Of a stretch of DNA of 64,000 nt, positions 45,670-54,275 are shown in pieces. Positions within the stretch are counted from its first letter, which is position 1, and each line of letters starts with the position of its first letter. The stretch spans positions 1-64,000 of the forward strand of contig JALGZR010000001.1 in assembly GCA_025774805.1 (NCBI GenBank), written 5' to 3'. Made by a program: the position numbers and the translations under genes. This stretch comes from a bacterium (lineage in GTDB: Bacteria; ARS69). The notes under the pieces are model-generated. The model searched no databases. It was not told the origin of the DNA and worked only from the letters and a program-made list of their open reading frames with translations.

Positions 45670-46884
45670 TTGAACATCCTCTTCCTCTCCCCGAGGATCC
45701 CCGAGCCTCCGAACAAAGGCGACAAGATCCGCTCGCACCATTTCATGCGGCGAATCGCCTCGCGTCACGAGGTCCACTTGGCGTGTCTCCTCGACGACGA
45801 GTCGGAGATCGTGCACGTCGAGGCGGCCGAGAGGTGGGCGGCCTCCGTGACCTGGCGACTCCGGAGTGCGGGCGAGAGCGCCCTACGCGGTGCCGTCTGC
45901 GCGTTGACGGGGAGACCCCTTTCCGCCGGGTGGTTCCGCAGCGGCGGGTTGAGGGGCGCCATCCGGCGGCTCCGCCGCGAGCGGCGGTTCGACGTGGCGG
46001 TCGCCTACTGCTCTTCCATGGCTCCCTATCTTCACGACTGGAGGAGCCCCCGGGTCGTCGATCTCGTCGACGTCGATTCGGAGAAGTGGCGGCAGTACGC
46101 CGACCGAAGCCGGGGCCCGAAGCGAGTCGTCTATGCACTCGAGCACCGCCTTCTCCGCGGATACGAGGCCCGGGTGGTGCGCGAGTTCGATCGCATCGTG
46201 ATCATCTCCCTCGGTGAGCGCGAGATCCTGGGGCGGTTCGCCGACGCGTCGAGAGTCGACGTGGTGACGAACGGCGTGGACGTGGATGCGTTCGCGCGAC
46301 CCGGTCCGCGCGGCCGGGAGCCGGTGCTCGTCTTCGTGGGAGCGCTCGACTACTTCGCAAACGCCGAGGGGATCGCGCACTTCGTCCGAGAGGCCTGGCC
46401 GGACGTCCGGGAGCGCGTCCCGGGGACGCGCCTGCGGATCGTGGGGCGCAGGCCGGGATCCGACGTGCGATCCCTGGGGAGCGTCGCCGGCGTCGACGTC
46501 GTCGGCGAGGTCGACGACGTCCGACCCGAGCTCTGGCGCGCGTCCCTCGCCGTCGTGCCCCTGCGAATCGCGCAGGGGCTCCAGAACAAGGTGCTCGAGG
46601 CGATGGCGGCCGGCTTGCCCGTCCTGACCTCTCCCGCCGCCGTGCGCGGCGTGGAGGGCGAGGCTCCGGTCCACTTCCGCGTCGCGGAGACCCCGAAGGA
46701 GTGGGCGGACGGGGCGGAGCTCCTGCTCCGGAATCGGGAGGCGGCGGAAGCCACCGCCGGCCGCGCTCTCGAGCTCGTCCGATCCCGGTACTCGTGGGAC
46801 CGAAAGGCCGGGGAGTACGAGCGGATCCTCGCCGAGGCGGCGGGGATGCCCGTCCCCCCTGTCCGGGCGGGGGCAACCGACTGA
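45670..46884 (+). CDS. Sugar transferase, exosortase A-associated Stp1 type (GT4)
   Basis: A 404-aa protein with a TTG start preceded by GGAG. The N-terminus (LFLSPRIPEPPNKGDKIRSHH, HEVHLACLLDDESEIVHVEA and LTGRPLSAGWFRS) is characteristic of the PEP-CTERM/EpsH1-associated sugar transferase family. The C-domain shows VLVFVGALDYFANAEGI and the donor-binding VPLRIAQGLQNKVLEAMAAG. It acts on the cytoplasmic side, in glycan assembly. It is separated from the main glycan run but belongs functionally with it. Confidence 0.91.
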   Translation: MNILFLSPRIPEPPNKGDKIRSHHFMRRIASRHEVHLACLLDDESEIVHVEAAERWAASVTWRLRSAGESALRGAVCALTGRPLSAGWFRSGGLRGAIRRLRRERRFDVAVAYCSSMAPYLHDWRSPRVVDLVDVDSEKWRQYADRSRGPKRVVYALEHRLLRGYEARVVREFDRIVIISLGEREILGRFADASRVDVVTNGVDVDAFARPGPRGREPVLVFVGALDYFANAEGIAHFVREAWPDVRERVPGTRLRIVGRRPGSDVRSLGSVAGVDVVGEVDDVRPELWRASLAVVPLRIAQGLQNKVLEAMAAGLPVLTSPAAVRGVEGEAPVHFRVAETPKEWADGAELLLRNREAAEATAGRALELVRSRYSWDRKAGEYERILAEAAGMPVPPVRAGATD

Positions 46885-47338
46885 ACGCGCTCGTTCACTC
46901 CGGCGCCGAACAGAGCGCGACCTCCGGCGGGCCATCTCTCCAAGTCACCTTGGAATAAGCGATTGCCTAACCAGGTCGCGGCTGGCACGGACCGTGCGGA
47001 CGGACTCGGTCGGACGGCCCGGACCCTCGGGGTTCCTTCCAGCTGCCGGCCTCGTTTCCGGGGGTTTCGGGCCGAAGTCATCGGCCGGCGATGACCCCTT
47101 CTCCGGGCGGCGCCGTCTTCGAAACGGCGGGGCGGCGCACCCCCGGCTTTGCCCGGGGCCGCCAAATCTCCCTCAAGTCGGCCAATCCTGCTCACGATAA
47201 CCGAGAGAAGGCCTCGGAGCCCGGACCAGGTCGGTGCGTCGGAGGTCCGTCGGAGCGGGTGGCGGGAGGTGCCGGGAAGGGAGCCCGCGTCGCCGCGCCG
47301 GTGGAGTCGGCTTCGTACGGGCCGGGGAGGAGAGCGTC
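46885..47338. other. Intergenic region with palindromes, no gene
   Basis: 454 bp. GCACGG-A-CCGTGC (46986-46998) is a perfect 13-nt palindrome, and CCCCGGCTTTGCCCGGGG lies near 47150-47160, able to form a short stem. The final 15 bases hold GGAGG before the GTG of the sulfotransferase gene. No protein-like frame was found. Confidence 0.4.
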
Positions 47339-48115
47339 GTGCAGATCCGTTTGAGGCGGCGTCCGGTGTTCGTGATCGGGACGGGCCGCTGCGGGACGAC
47401 GCTTCTCACCGATCTGATCCAGGGTCCGCGAATCGACTGCCTCAAGGAGCGGGCGGTCCGCAGCCGGTTTCCGGCGTTCGGGAACCAGCACATCTTCAAT
47501 CTTCTCTACCGCGGCGACCTGCCCGAGGGGACCTTCCTCCAGTACTTCCGCTCGGTCCGCGAGAAGCTTCTCGAGAGGCACCCCCCGGAGAACGTCTACT
47601 GCGAGAAGATCCCGCACGGTCAGTGGGCGGTCGAGTCGATCCGCCGCGTCTTCCCCGAGGCCCGGTTCATCGAGATCTACCGGGATGGCCGGGACACGGT
47701 CCAGTCGATGCTTCACGTGAGCTGGTACGCGCCGGACGACACGCGGCCCCGCTGGATCCCTCGGGGGGACCTGGCGGAGTGGAAGCGGTCGTCGCAGTTC
47801 GAGAAGTGCTGTACGCGACTCCATCGCACGATCCCGTTCACCATCCTCAACCGTCTCTCTTACGACTCCGACGTCTACCTCTCTTTCGCGTACGAGGAGC
47901 TCATGGCGGAGACCGAGACCGTGATCCAACGGATCGAGGAGTTCGCCGGCACGGATCTCTACCGGGATCGCGTCCAGATTCGCCCGTCCCTCGGAAACTG
48001 GCGGCGCTGGAGTATCGAGCAGACGGAGACGTACGACCGGATCCTGGGGGAGGACGGCTGGAGGGCCCAGCGCTTCCTCGGCTACGAGAGAGAGGCGGCC
48101 GTCCGCGTCTTCTGA
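47339..48115 (+). CDS. Sulfotransferase-family protein
   Basis: A 258-aa protein. The GTG at 47339 is preceded by GGAGG. The PAPS loop is VFVIGTGRCGTTLLTDLIQG at the N-terminus. The second cofactor element is ARFIEIYRDGRDTVQSMLH, and the C-terminal half has LSFAYEELMAETETVIQRIEEF. It is the third sulfotransferase of the window. Only 11 bp separate it from the GT2 gene, so the two are likely co-expressed and may act on one acceptor. Confidence 0.9.
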   Translation: MQIRLRRRPVFVIGTGRCGTTLLTDLIQGPRIDCLKERAVRSRFPAFGNQHIFNLLYRGDLPEGTFLQYFRSVREKLLERHPPENVYCEKIPHGQWAVESIRRVFPEARFIEIYRDGRDTVQSMLHVSWYAPDDTRPRWIPRGDLAEWKRSSQFEKCCTRLHRTIPFTILNRLSYDSDVYLSFAYEELMAETETVIQRIEEFAGTDLYRDRVQIRPSLGNWRRWSIEQTETYDRILGEDGWRAQRFLGYEREAAVRVF

Positions 48116-48126
48116 GGAAATCGAGA

Positions 48127-48909
48127 GTGGTCGACATCTTCCTGCTCGTGAAGGACCGGTGGGAGTTCACGGAGATCGTCCTGTCCTTCCTCCACGAGTT
48201 CACCGACTTCTCCCGCGTGCACCGTCTGGTCTTCGTGAACGACGGCTCCACCGACGGTGTGGACGACGTCTGTCATACGTGGATCCGCCGGACGGGGATC
48301 GGAGAGGTCGTGAGCATACGGGGCGGGTCGGTCACGAACGCTCTCTACCTCGGCACTCATCCCTACCGGAACGATCCGGTGCGCTGGGTTGTCAAGCTGG
48401 ACAACGATCTCGTCCTCTGCGAGGACTGGCTCACGAAGGTGCTCGTGCCGGCCGAGGCCTCCCGCGATCGGTACGACGTGTTCGGGTTCACGACGGTGAA
48501 CGAGTTCTTCCCCTCGACCCCGGAAGAGATCTGGGCCGATCGGCCGGCCTCGGACTACGGCCTGCAGACGGTGCCCTACACCGGGGGAAACTTCCTGATG
48601 CGGTGGGACGCCTTTCTCCGCACCCGTCACCTCGGCGTGACCCGGGATCCCCGGAACTACATCACCGGGTCGATCAGCGAGCTCCATCGCGCCCTGTCCG
48701 CACGGGGCGTCCTCCGGATTGCGACCGTTCGCCCGCACCTCCCGGTGTTCAAGCTCGACAAGGTCGCCGTCTCCGCCTTCGACCGGTACGGGTTCTTCGA
48801 GCGGCGCGGTCTCGACCGCTCTCGGATCGAGTCCCTCGTGGAGAGGTACCACCGCGAAGGCGTGTGCCGGAAGCGGATCGTCGAGGACCGCGTCGTGAAC
48901 CGCTTCTGA
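48127..48909 (+). CDS. GT2-like glycosyltransferase
   Basis: A 260-aa protein with a GTG start and GAGG 8 nt upstream. VDIFLLVKDRWEFTEIVLSFL opens the GT-A fold, VFVNDGSTDG binds the nucleotide, and VVKLDNDLVLCEDW carries the DxD-like LDND motif. The end (VEDRVVNRF) lies next to a truncated minus-strand gene. It is shorter than many GT2 enzymes, without a clear C-terminal domain. Confidence 0.83.
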   Translation: MVDIFLLVKDRWEFTEIVLSFLHEFTDFSRVHRLVFVNDGSTDGVDDVCHTWIRRTGIGEVVSIRGGSVTNALYLGTHPYRNDPVRWVVKLDNDLVLCEDWLTKVLVPAEASRDRYDVFGFTTVNEFFPSTPEEIWADRPASDYGLQTVPYTGGNFLMRWDAFLRTRHLGVTRDPRNYITGSISELHRALSARGVLRIATVRPHLPVFKLDKVAVSAFDRYGFFERRGLDRSRIESLVERYHREGVCRKRIVEDRVVNRF

Positions 48910-49086
48910 GAGGCCGGCCCGCGCGAAGATCGTGAACGCCGTCTCCTCGGAGAGGCCCCGATCGCGATGGACCCGGTACAGATCCTCGAGGTCCGCGGCG
49001 AGCTCCAGGAGGATCCTCGACTTCGCGGGCCGGGGAAGATCGAGACGATCACGAGTCTGCCGCAGGACGTCGGCGAATCGGGTCAC
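48910..49086 (-). pseudogene. N-terminal remnant of a permease/HTH-type prefix-domain gene
   Basis: Read on the minus strand from the ATG at 49086 it gives MTRFADVLRQTRDRLDLPRP, then AKSRILLELAADLEDLYR and GLSEETAFTIFARAGLSE. This resembles the N-terminal helical prefix of larger bacterial membrane or regulatory proteins (R-I-L-E-x-x-x-D-L-E-D-L-Y-x-x-x-x-x-x-G-x-S-x-x-x-A pattern). Protein character stops where the frame enters the antisense of the GT2 gene at about 48910. The gene seems cut off by a rearrangement. Confidence 0.5.
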
Positions 49087-49231
49087 GACGCCAAGGGGCG
49101 CGACCCGGAGGGGGGACCGGCGGGGGGCCTCCGGGCCGGCCGCCGCGGGAGCCCCGACTTCCGCAATCCTTGACGTGAGCGGTAGGTTTCCGGACTCTGG
49201 CCGGAGTCATTCCCAGGAGGTGGCGGCGCCC

Positions 49232-51133
49232 ATGACGGAATCCCCCGACCGGCCGAATCCGGGCCAGGTCGATCAACTGGAGCAGGAAGAGCGGAACTGG
49301 CTCGAGGGTGTCTACCGGGGCGACCGGCTGCCCGAGCTCTCCCTACGGGTCGTCCTGGTCGGCCTGGTGCTGAGCGTTCTCACCATCGTGTTCAACGTCT
49401 ACATGGGGTTGAAGACCGGCTGGGGCGAAGGCGGCGCGATCATCAGCGTGATCCTGGGCTTCACGATCATGAAGCTGTTCGGTCAGGTCGACCGGAAGGA
49501 TCGGCCCTTCAGCGAGCTCGAGAACAACATCAGCCAGACCATGGCTTCCGCGTCGGGATCCCTGGGCAACATCGTGAACGTGATTCCGGCGATGTTTCTC
49601 CTCGCGTCGGCGGGCATCATCGCACGGGCTCCGACGACCCTCGACATCATTCTCTGGTGCTTCTTCACGTCGCTGCTCGGCGTCGTCTTCGCCATTCCCC
49701 TCCGCAAGCAGATCGTCGTCGTGGAGAAGCTCGTATTCCCCACCGGGACGGCGGCCGCGAAGACGATCCAGGCGGTGCACGCTCACGGAGAGGAGGCTCT
49801 CAGCAAGGCGAAAACGCTGTTCCGCGTCGCGGTGCCGTCGTTCCTGATCACTTGGTTCCGAGACGGATGGATCGGTCCGCTCCCGCACCTCCCGGCCTCC
49901 TGGTATCCGTTCACCGGCATGATTCCGGGGGTCGGAGCGGCGCAGACGTACATGGCGGGGCTGTCCATCTCCCCGTTCATGTTGACCGGGGGCTTCCTGT
50001 TCGGCCCGCGCGTGGGGACGAGCCTCCTGATCGGGGGAGTGATCGCCTGGCTCGTCGCGGCCCCCCGCCTCATGGCGAACGGCGTGCTGGAGACCATCGC
50101 GAACGACTTCGGCGAGCGCTACATCAACTTCCTGGAGACGGGGTACATCTTCCCGATCCTCGTGAAGTGGACGATGTGGCCCGCCATCGGGGTGATGGTC
50201 TCCGCCGGCATCACGATGACCGCCATCCGGTGGCCGGTGATCAAGCGGGCGTTCGCCTCGATGATCGCGGGGACGAAGACCGGCGGGAAGGGGGCGATCT
50301 CCCACCTCGAGCTCTCCTTCAAGTGGCTGGGGCTCGTGTTCCTCTTCGCGATGGCCGGCATCCTGTACATGCTCACGGTCCGGTTCGGGGTCCCGTGGTG
50401 GATCGGAATCCTGACTCCGATCATGGCCTTCGCGCTCTCGCTCATCGCCGTGCGCGCCACCGGCGAGACCGACATCAACCCTGTGGGCACCATGGGCTCC
50501 ATCACGCAGATCGCCTTCGGTCTCGCGCAGCAGGGAGCGACCACGAACCTCATGGCGGGAGGGATCTCCGCGTCCGTCGCATCCGAGTCGGCCGACATGA
50601 TGCAGGACCTCAAGACCGGTTGGCTCCTCGGCTCGACGCCCCGTAAACTGGTGATCGGTCAGCTTCTCGGCGTGACCGCCGGGGCCGTGTTCGCCGCGGT
50701 CGTGTTCAACATCATGATCGCCGCCCACGACATCGGATCGGCGACGCTTCCCGCCCCCGCGGCGATCACCTGGGAGGGGCTTGCCCGAATGATGGAGAAG
50801 GGGGCGGGTGCCCTGCCTCCCGGCGCCGGCCCGGCGCTGCTCATCGGCATTCTGGTGGGGACGGTGCTGACCTACCTCGACGGGAAGAAGCTCGTGCCGA
50901 AGAAGTACCTGCCGAGCGCGATCTCGGTCGGACTCGCCATGATCGTTCCCTTCGACTTCGTCGTCGCGATGTTCCTGGGAGGCATCGCGATGCTCATCAC
51001 GACGCGCCGGAATCCTGCCTGGGCGGCCGAGCACGCGGCTCTCATCGGTTCGGGGGGAATCGTGGGTGAGGGGCTGGCGGGGGTTCTCGCCGCGATCACG
51101 ATTCTGGCGACCGGCGGGGGTGCGGGTCACTAG
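49232..51133 (+). CDS. OPT-family oligopeptide transporter
   Basis: A 633-aa protein starting at the ATG 8-10 nt after AGGAGG. About 14-16 transmembrane helices. Family features include PELSLRVVLVGLVLSVLTIVFNVYMGLKTGWGEGGAIIS (split over helix 1-2), PFSELENNISQTMASASGS, KLVFPTGTAAAKTIQAVH and GATTNLMAGGISASVASESADMMQDLKTG. It is a proton-coupled importer of peptides or metal chelates in the inner membrane. It ends at the dispersed repeat copy D and converges on the barrel protein gene. Confidence 0.94.
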   Translation: MTESPDRPNPGQVDQLEQEERNWLEGVYRGDRLPELSLRVVLVGLVLSVLTIVFNVYMGLKTGWGEGGAIISVILGFTIMKLFGQVDRKDRPFSELENNISQTMASASGSLGNIVNVIPAMFLLASAGIIARAPTTLDIILWCFFTSLLGVVFAIPLRKQIVVVEKLVFPTGTAAAKTIQAVHAHGEEALSKAKTLFRVAVPSFLITWFRDGWIGPLPHLPASWYPFTGMIPGVGAAQTYMAGLSISPFMLTGGFLFGPRVGTSLLIGGVIAWLVAAPRLMANGVLETIANDFGERYINFLETGYIFPILVKWTMWPAIGVMVSAGITMTAIRWPVIKRAFASMIAGTKTGGKGAISHLELSFKWLGLVFLFAMAGILYMLTVRFGVPWWIGILTPIMAFALSLIAVRATGETDINPVGTMGSITQIAFGLAQQGATTNLMAGGISASVASESADMMQDLKTGWLLGSTPRKLVIGQLLGVTAGAVFAAVVFNIMIAAHDIGSATLPAPAAITWEGLARMMEKGAGALPPGAGPALLIGILVGTVLTYLDGKKLVPKKYLPSAISVGLAMIVPFDFVVAMFLGGIAMLITTRRNPAWAAEHAALIGSGGIVGEGLAGVLAAITILATGGGAGH

Positions 51134-51164
51134 CCCGCATATCTCACCAGGCTCGTCGCGAGGC
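51132..51164. repeat. Dispersed intergenic repeat, copy D
   Basis: AGCCCGCATATCTCACCAGG followed by CTCGTCGCGAGGC matches the left end of the element at 45454 with one mismatch over 33 bp. It begins inside the stop codon of the OPT gene and lies between convergent genes. Confidence 0.7.
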
Positions 51165-51211
51165 CCCGGGCCCCCGGTGGCGGGTCTCGGGGCCGATCTC
51201 CGATCGACCCG

Positions 51212-52465
51212 CTACCAGTCCCCCTCCTCTTCCTCTTCCGGGCTGCGCCGCCGGGTCCACTTCTCGACCCCGGTGAGGGTCAGCCCGAAGCGGACGAACT
51301 GCTCGTAATACTCGGTGTCATCCTTCGTGCCGCGCCAGCCGTACTCGAAAAACGCGTCGATCGTCCCCCGCCCGCCCGCGAAGCCGAAGCCCGATCCGGC
51401 GGTCAGCACGTGCTCCCGAACCTCCCGGCTCTCGTTGTCGAGCACGTGAAGGAGCTCGGTCCGCCATCCGCCTCGAATCGGCAGAGAAGGACCGCGTCCC
51501 CGGGCGGAGAGAACCCACTCGAAGCCCGCCGCAAACCGGTTCACGTCGACCAGCTCGTCGATCGGGCTGAGCCCGTCCGTCCCTTCCCAGGCCTCGTGCA
51601 CCCAATCGGCGGTCAGGAGCACGTCCTCGAGGGGACGGATCTCCAATCCGAGGCCGTATCGCTCCGCCACCTCGCCCTCGCGATCGAGCTTGACCTCTTC
51701 CGACCCGCCGAGGACGTCGACGTTCTCCAGTCGGCGGCTTCCACTCAGCTCCGAGGGCAGAGAGATCCACGCCCCCGCGGCGACGCGCGATCCGAGCGAC
51801 TTCCGCACCCCGGCGCGGAAGGCGACGCCCCAGAGGCTGAGCCTGTCGAAGTCGCGGCTGTCGCCGAAGCCGGATTCCGCGGGAAAGTCGTTCTCCCAGA
51901 GCACCTCTTGGTTGAGCAGCAGTACATCGAGTCCCGTCCCGAACTGCGTCCCCCATCGCTCGTGGGCGAAGAGGACCGGGATGCGGAGCACGTTCCCGGT
52001 CGCCTCGAAGACCTGACGGTAGCTCTGTCCGTCCACCGTCGTGGTGTCCCTCGCGATCGTGCCCCCCTTGCGTCTTCCGACCAGGAGGCCGGTACCGAGA
52101 CGCAACCCCCTCGGCAGCGGGTAGACGAGGGAGAGATTCGGGATGAGGTTGTCGTACTCCTTGCGGACCTTCTGGCCCCCGGCGCCGAGGGGCTCCTGGG
52201 TCCGGATCCATTCGGTCTCGTAGCTGCCGGTGAATCGGGTCTCCAGGGCGAAGGCCAGACTGGCCGGGTTGCCGGCCAGGCTCGGCGTCGAGCCCGCCGC
52301 CTCCGCTCCTCCCCGGCCCCGCACGGATGCCTCCGACGAGAGGACCGGCTCTCCGAAGCCGCGCACCGAATAGCCGGAATCGGCATCGACGATCGAGGCG
52401 AAGGCGATCGTGAGGACGAGCCCGGCGACGCCAGCCCCCCCGGTTCGGCTCACGCAGGGGCTCAC
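51212..52465 (-). CDS. Predicted outer-membrane beta-barrel protein
   Basis: A 417-aa protein from a GTG in a GTGA overlap with the preceding lipoprotein gene. It has a signal peptide (GVAGLVLTIAFASIVDA). Amphipathic strand patterns follow through the protein (GRGGAEAAGSTPSLAGNPASL, GLRLGTGLLVGRRKGG, RYGLGLEIRPLEDVLLTADW, FVRFGLTLTGVEKW). The NPA motif after the signal is like PorV/FadL-type barrels of FCB-group bacteria. The C-terminus is unusually acidic (PEEEEEGDW). It is coupled to the lipoprotein gene, so the two may form one outer-membrane complex. Confidence 0.78.
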   Translation of the reverse strand: MSPCVSRTGGAGVAGLVLTIAFASIVDADSGYSVRGFGEPVLSSEASVRGRGGAEAAGSTPSLAGNPASLAFALETRFTGSYETEWIRTQEPLGAGGQKVRKEYDNLIPNLSLVYPLPRGLRLGTGLLVGRRKGGTIARDTTTVDGQSYRQVFEATGNVLRIPVLFAHERWGTQFGTGLDVLLLNQEVLWENDFPAESGFGDSRDFDRLSLWGVAFRAGVRKSLGSRVAAGAWISLPSELSGSRRLENVDVLGGSEEVKLDREGEVAERYGLGLEIRPLEDVLLTADWVHEAWEGTDGLSPIDELVDVNRFAAGFEWVLSARGRGPSLPIRGGWRTELLHVLDNESREVREHVLTAGSGFGFAGGRGTIDAFFEYGWRGTKDDTEYYEQFVRFGLTLTGVEKWTRRRSPEEEEEGDW

Positions 52466-53703
52466 GGTTCGTCCCCCTGATCCCCGGGCGTATACCAGAT
52501 GTGGAGCACCGGTCGCCTCGCGGAATCGTCGGAGTCGTGGGCGTGGAAGCGGATGTAATCGGTATCTGGCCGCTCATCGAGGGCGCGGACCTGGAATCCG
52601 TGGTTCTCTTCCCCTTCGACGAAGAGCTCCGCGAGGAGACCGAAAACGTCGATCGAGACGCTGTCGACCTCGGTCACCGCATCGTTCACGCCGTAGAGAG
52701 AGTTGTCGACATCGGTGCCGTCGCCGGCCCACGGCTCGGCCAGCACTCGCTGCGCTCCCACCCCGACTCGGCGAAAGCTGGAGAGAGCCGGATCGATGTA
52801 GAGGATGAGCGCGGCGCGGTTCACCGTGCTCCGAATCCACAGCTCGGGCAACGAGTCCCGATCGGGAATCCCGAAGCGGAGGAGGGCGCGGCCCGGAACT
52901 CCGCGGGCCACCGTGACTCTCTTCGATTGACCGGAGAGGGTCACGAAGTCGGGGGTCGTCTCGAGCAAGAACGTGTCGTCGTCCGATGCGAGAGAGATCG
53001 ACGTGTCCACGCCACCGTCCGACCAGTGGACGTCCAGGACGGGGGGATCGGTGGTCTGTCGGGATCCGAGTTCGATCTGGGAGGCGGTTCCGGCGAGAGG
53101 GGACAGCAGGAATCCGAAGTTCGAGTCGGGAGCATCGACCCAGAAGCGCGCGAGATCGGTGACGGGGATCGCCACCGTATCTCCCCCCGCCGCGAGCGCG
53201 AACGTGACCGTATCGACCGGTTCGGGAAGAAATGCCGGCAGCGTGCTGTCGGCCAGCGAGAAGTTCTCTGTCCAGGGGGCGGTGATCCGGTGAAGGGCCA
53301 CCGGAAGAGGGTCGGTGTCCCCGATTCCGTCCAGGTATTCGAAGCGAACGAAGGCGCTGTCGACCACGGTCCCGGAGTCGGGAAACGCCTCGGAGCCGAA
53401 GCGCACGAGAGCACGCGACCGGTAACCGGAACGCATTCCGACGAGGACCACGCTGGAGAACCCGGGGGAGACCGCGGGACGAGAGAGCTGATAGTCGACC
53501 GAGGTGTCCGGCGGGCTCACGGCTAGGAAGCGGACCGCTTTGAGCTCTCCCTGATTCTCGATGAACCCGACCCCGAGCGTGTTGTCCTCTTTCGTCGCAC
53601 ACGCGGCGAACGGCAGCCAGAGCGCCAACGTAAGTGGTAGAAGAGCCGAACGAAACGGTGACCGACCGTATCGGTCTCCCGTCACTCGAATCGGAAGCGG
53701 CAC
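52462..53703 (-). CDS. Lipoprotein with paired beta-rich (DNRLRE-like) domains
   Basis: A 413-aa protein. The GTG at 53703 is the furthest good start; a downstream GTG is possible. The signal peptide ends LWLPFAACATKED, with a lipobox before Cys35. Two halves each look like a beta-jelly domain (ALVRFGSEAFPDSGTVVDSAFVRFEY in one; RALLRFGIPDRDSLPELWIRSTVNRAALIL in the other). This is the pattern of DNRLRE-type domains found in surface proteins. The stop overlaps the start of the barrel gene as GTGA. Confidence 0.75.
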   Translation of the reverse strand: MPLPIRVTGDRYGRSPFRSALLPLTLALWLPFAACATKEDNTLGVGFIENQGELKAVRFLAVSPPDTSVDYQLSRPAVSPGFSSVVLVGMRSGYRSRALVRFGSEAFPDSGTVVDSAFVRFEYLDGIGDTDPLPVALHRITAPWTENFSLADSTLPAFLPEPVDTVTFALAAGGDTVAIPVTDLARFWVDAPDSNFGFLLSPLAGTASQIELGSRQTTDPPVLDVHWSDGGVDTSISLASDDDTFLLETTPDFVTLSGQSKRVTVARGVPGRALLRFGIPDRDSLPELWIRSTVNRAALILYIDPALSSFRRVGVGAQRVLAEPWAGDGTDVDNSLYGVNDAVTEVDSVSIDVFGLLAELFVEGEENHGFQVRALDERPDTDYIRFHAHDSDDSARRPVLHIWYTPGDQGDEP

Positions 53704-54275
53704 GACGGCGGATTTCCTTCTCGGAGGGTCTTACGAGGCCGGGAGTCTAGCAGCCCTCAGCTCAACACGCCAGCGGGCGAAGTCGCCGAGTTGACGTTTG
53801 CCGAAACCGTTCGGAAAGTGGGTCACACGAGGATGACGGAAGGAGAAATCGGGTCGTGCCCCCCAAGTGAGACACCCGGCCGACCCCGCTTCCAGCTCGA
53901 TCCCTTCCGCTCTTCGTAACTCCGGGACTTGCATCGCGCTCAGAGCAGACATCGGTAGGGCCGGGGTATCACGTGGGACCCCGGAGACGCGATGGTTCCG
54001 GCAGGAGGCCGCGCCGAGTCCTTCGACCCCCAGCCCCTGGCCCCGGTTCTGGGACGGCCCGGGAGAGCCAGGACGGGGCTAGATTCGACTCCGGCGCGGT
54101 CCTCTTCCGGGAGGGGCGACCGGATACCGCAGTGTACCCCAACTGCTTCCGGCTTCGAACCCTTCCCGCTTGAGGGGGGACGTGAGATCCGTGATCCCAC
54201 TCCCCCCGATTCCCCCTCCTTGACACACCCCAGCGCCGCTCGTACTGTCTTTGCCGCGTCTTCGGACGTCCGCGC
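53704..54275. other. Intergenic region upstream of tRNA-Met, no supported gene
   Basis: 572 bp. A minus-strand frame at 53731-53952 (73 codons) has a moderately protein-like composition but no ribosome-binding site or known domain. The stretch before 54276 should contain the tRNA promoter; CTTGACA lies at about 54221, 55 bp before the tRNA. Confidence 0.4.

Noticed and set aside
46984-46999. Possible sigma-54 promoter TGGCACGGACCGTGCG before the sulfotransferase gene
   Set aside because: The -12 element reads GTGC rather than TTGC, and the sequence is explained as the palindrome GCACGG-A-CCGTGC; far (340 bp) from the start.
18563-48909. Exosortase or PEP-CTERM substrate within the glycan region
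   Set aside because: No protein shows the exosortase membrane Cys/Arg/His pattern and no secreted protein ends in a PEP motif plus helix plus Arg cluster; only associated glycan families are present.
49343-51130. 595-codon minus-strand frame across the OPT transporter gene
   Set aside because: Composition is Arg/His/Asp/Gly repeats with no hydrophobic core; the plus strand encodes a clear OPT transporter.
53731-53952. 73-codon minus-strand frame before the tRNA
   Set aside because: Somewhat protein-like, but no ribosome-binding site, no recognised domain and no operon context; not enough support.
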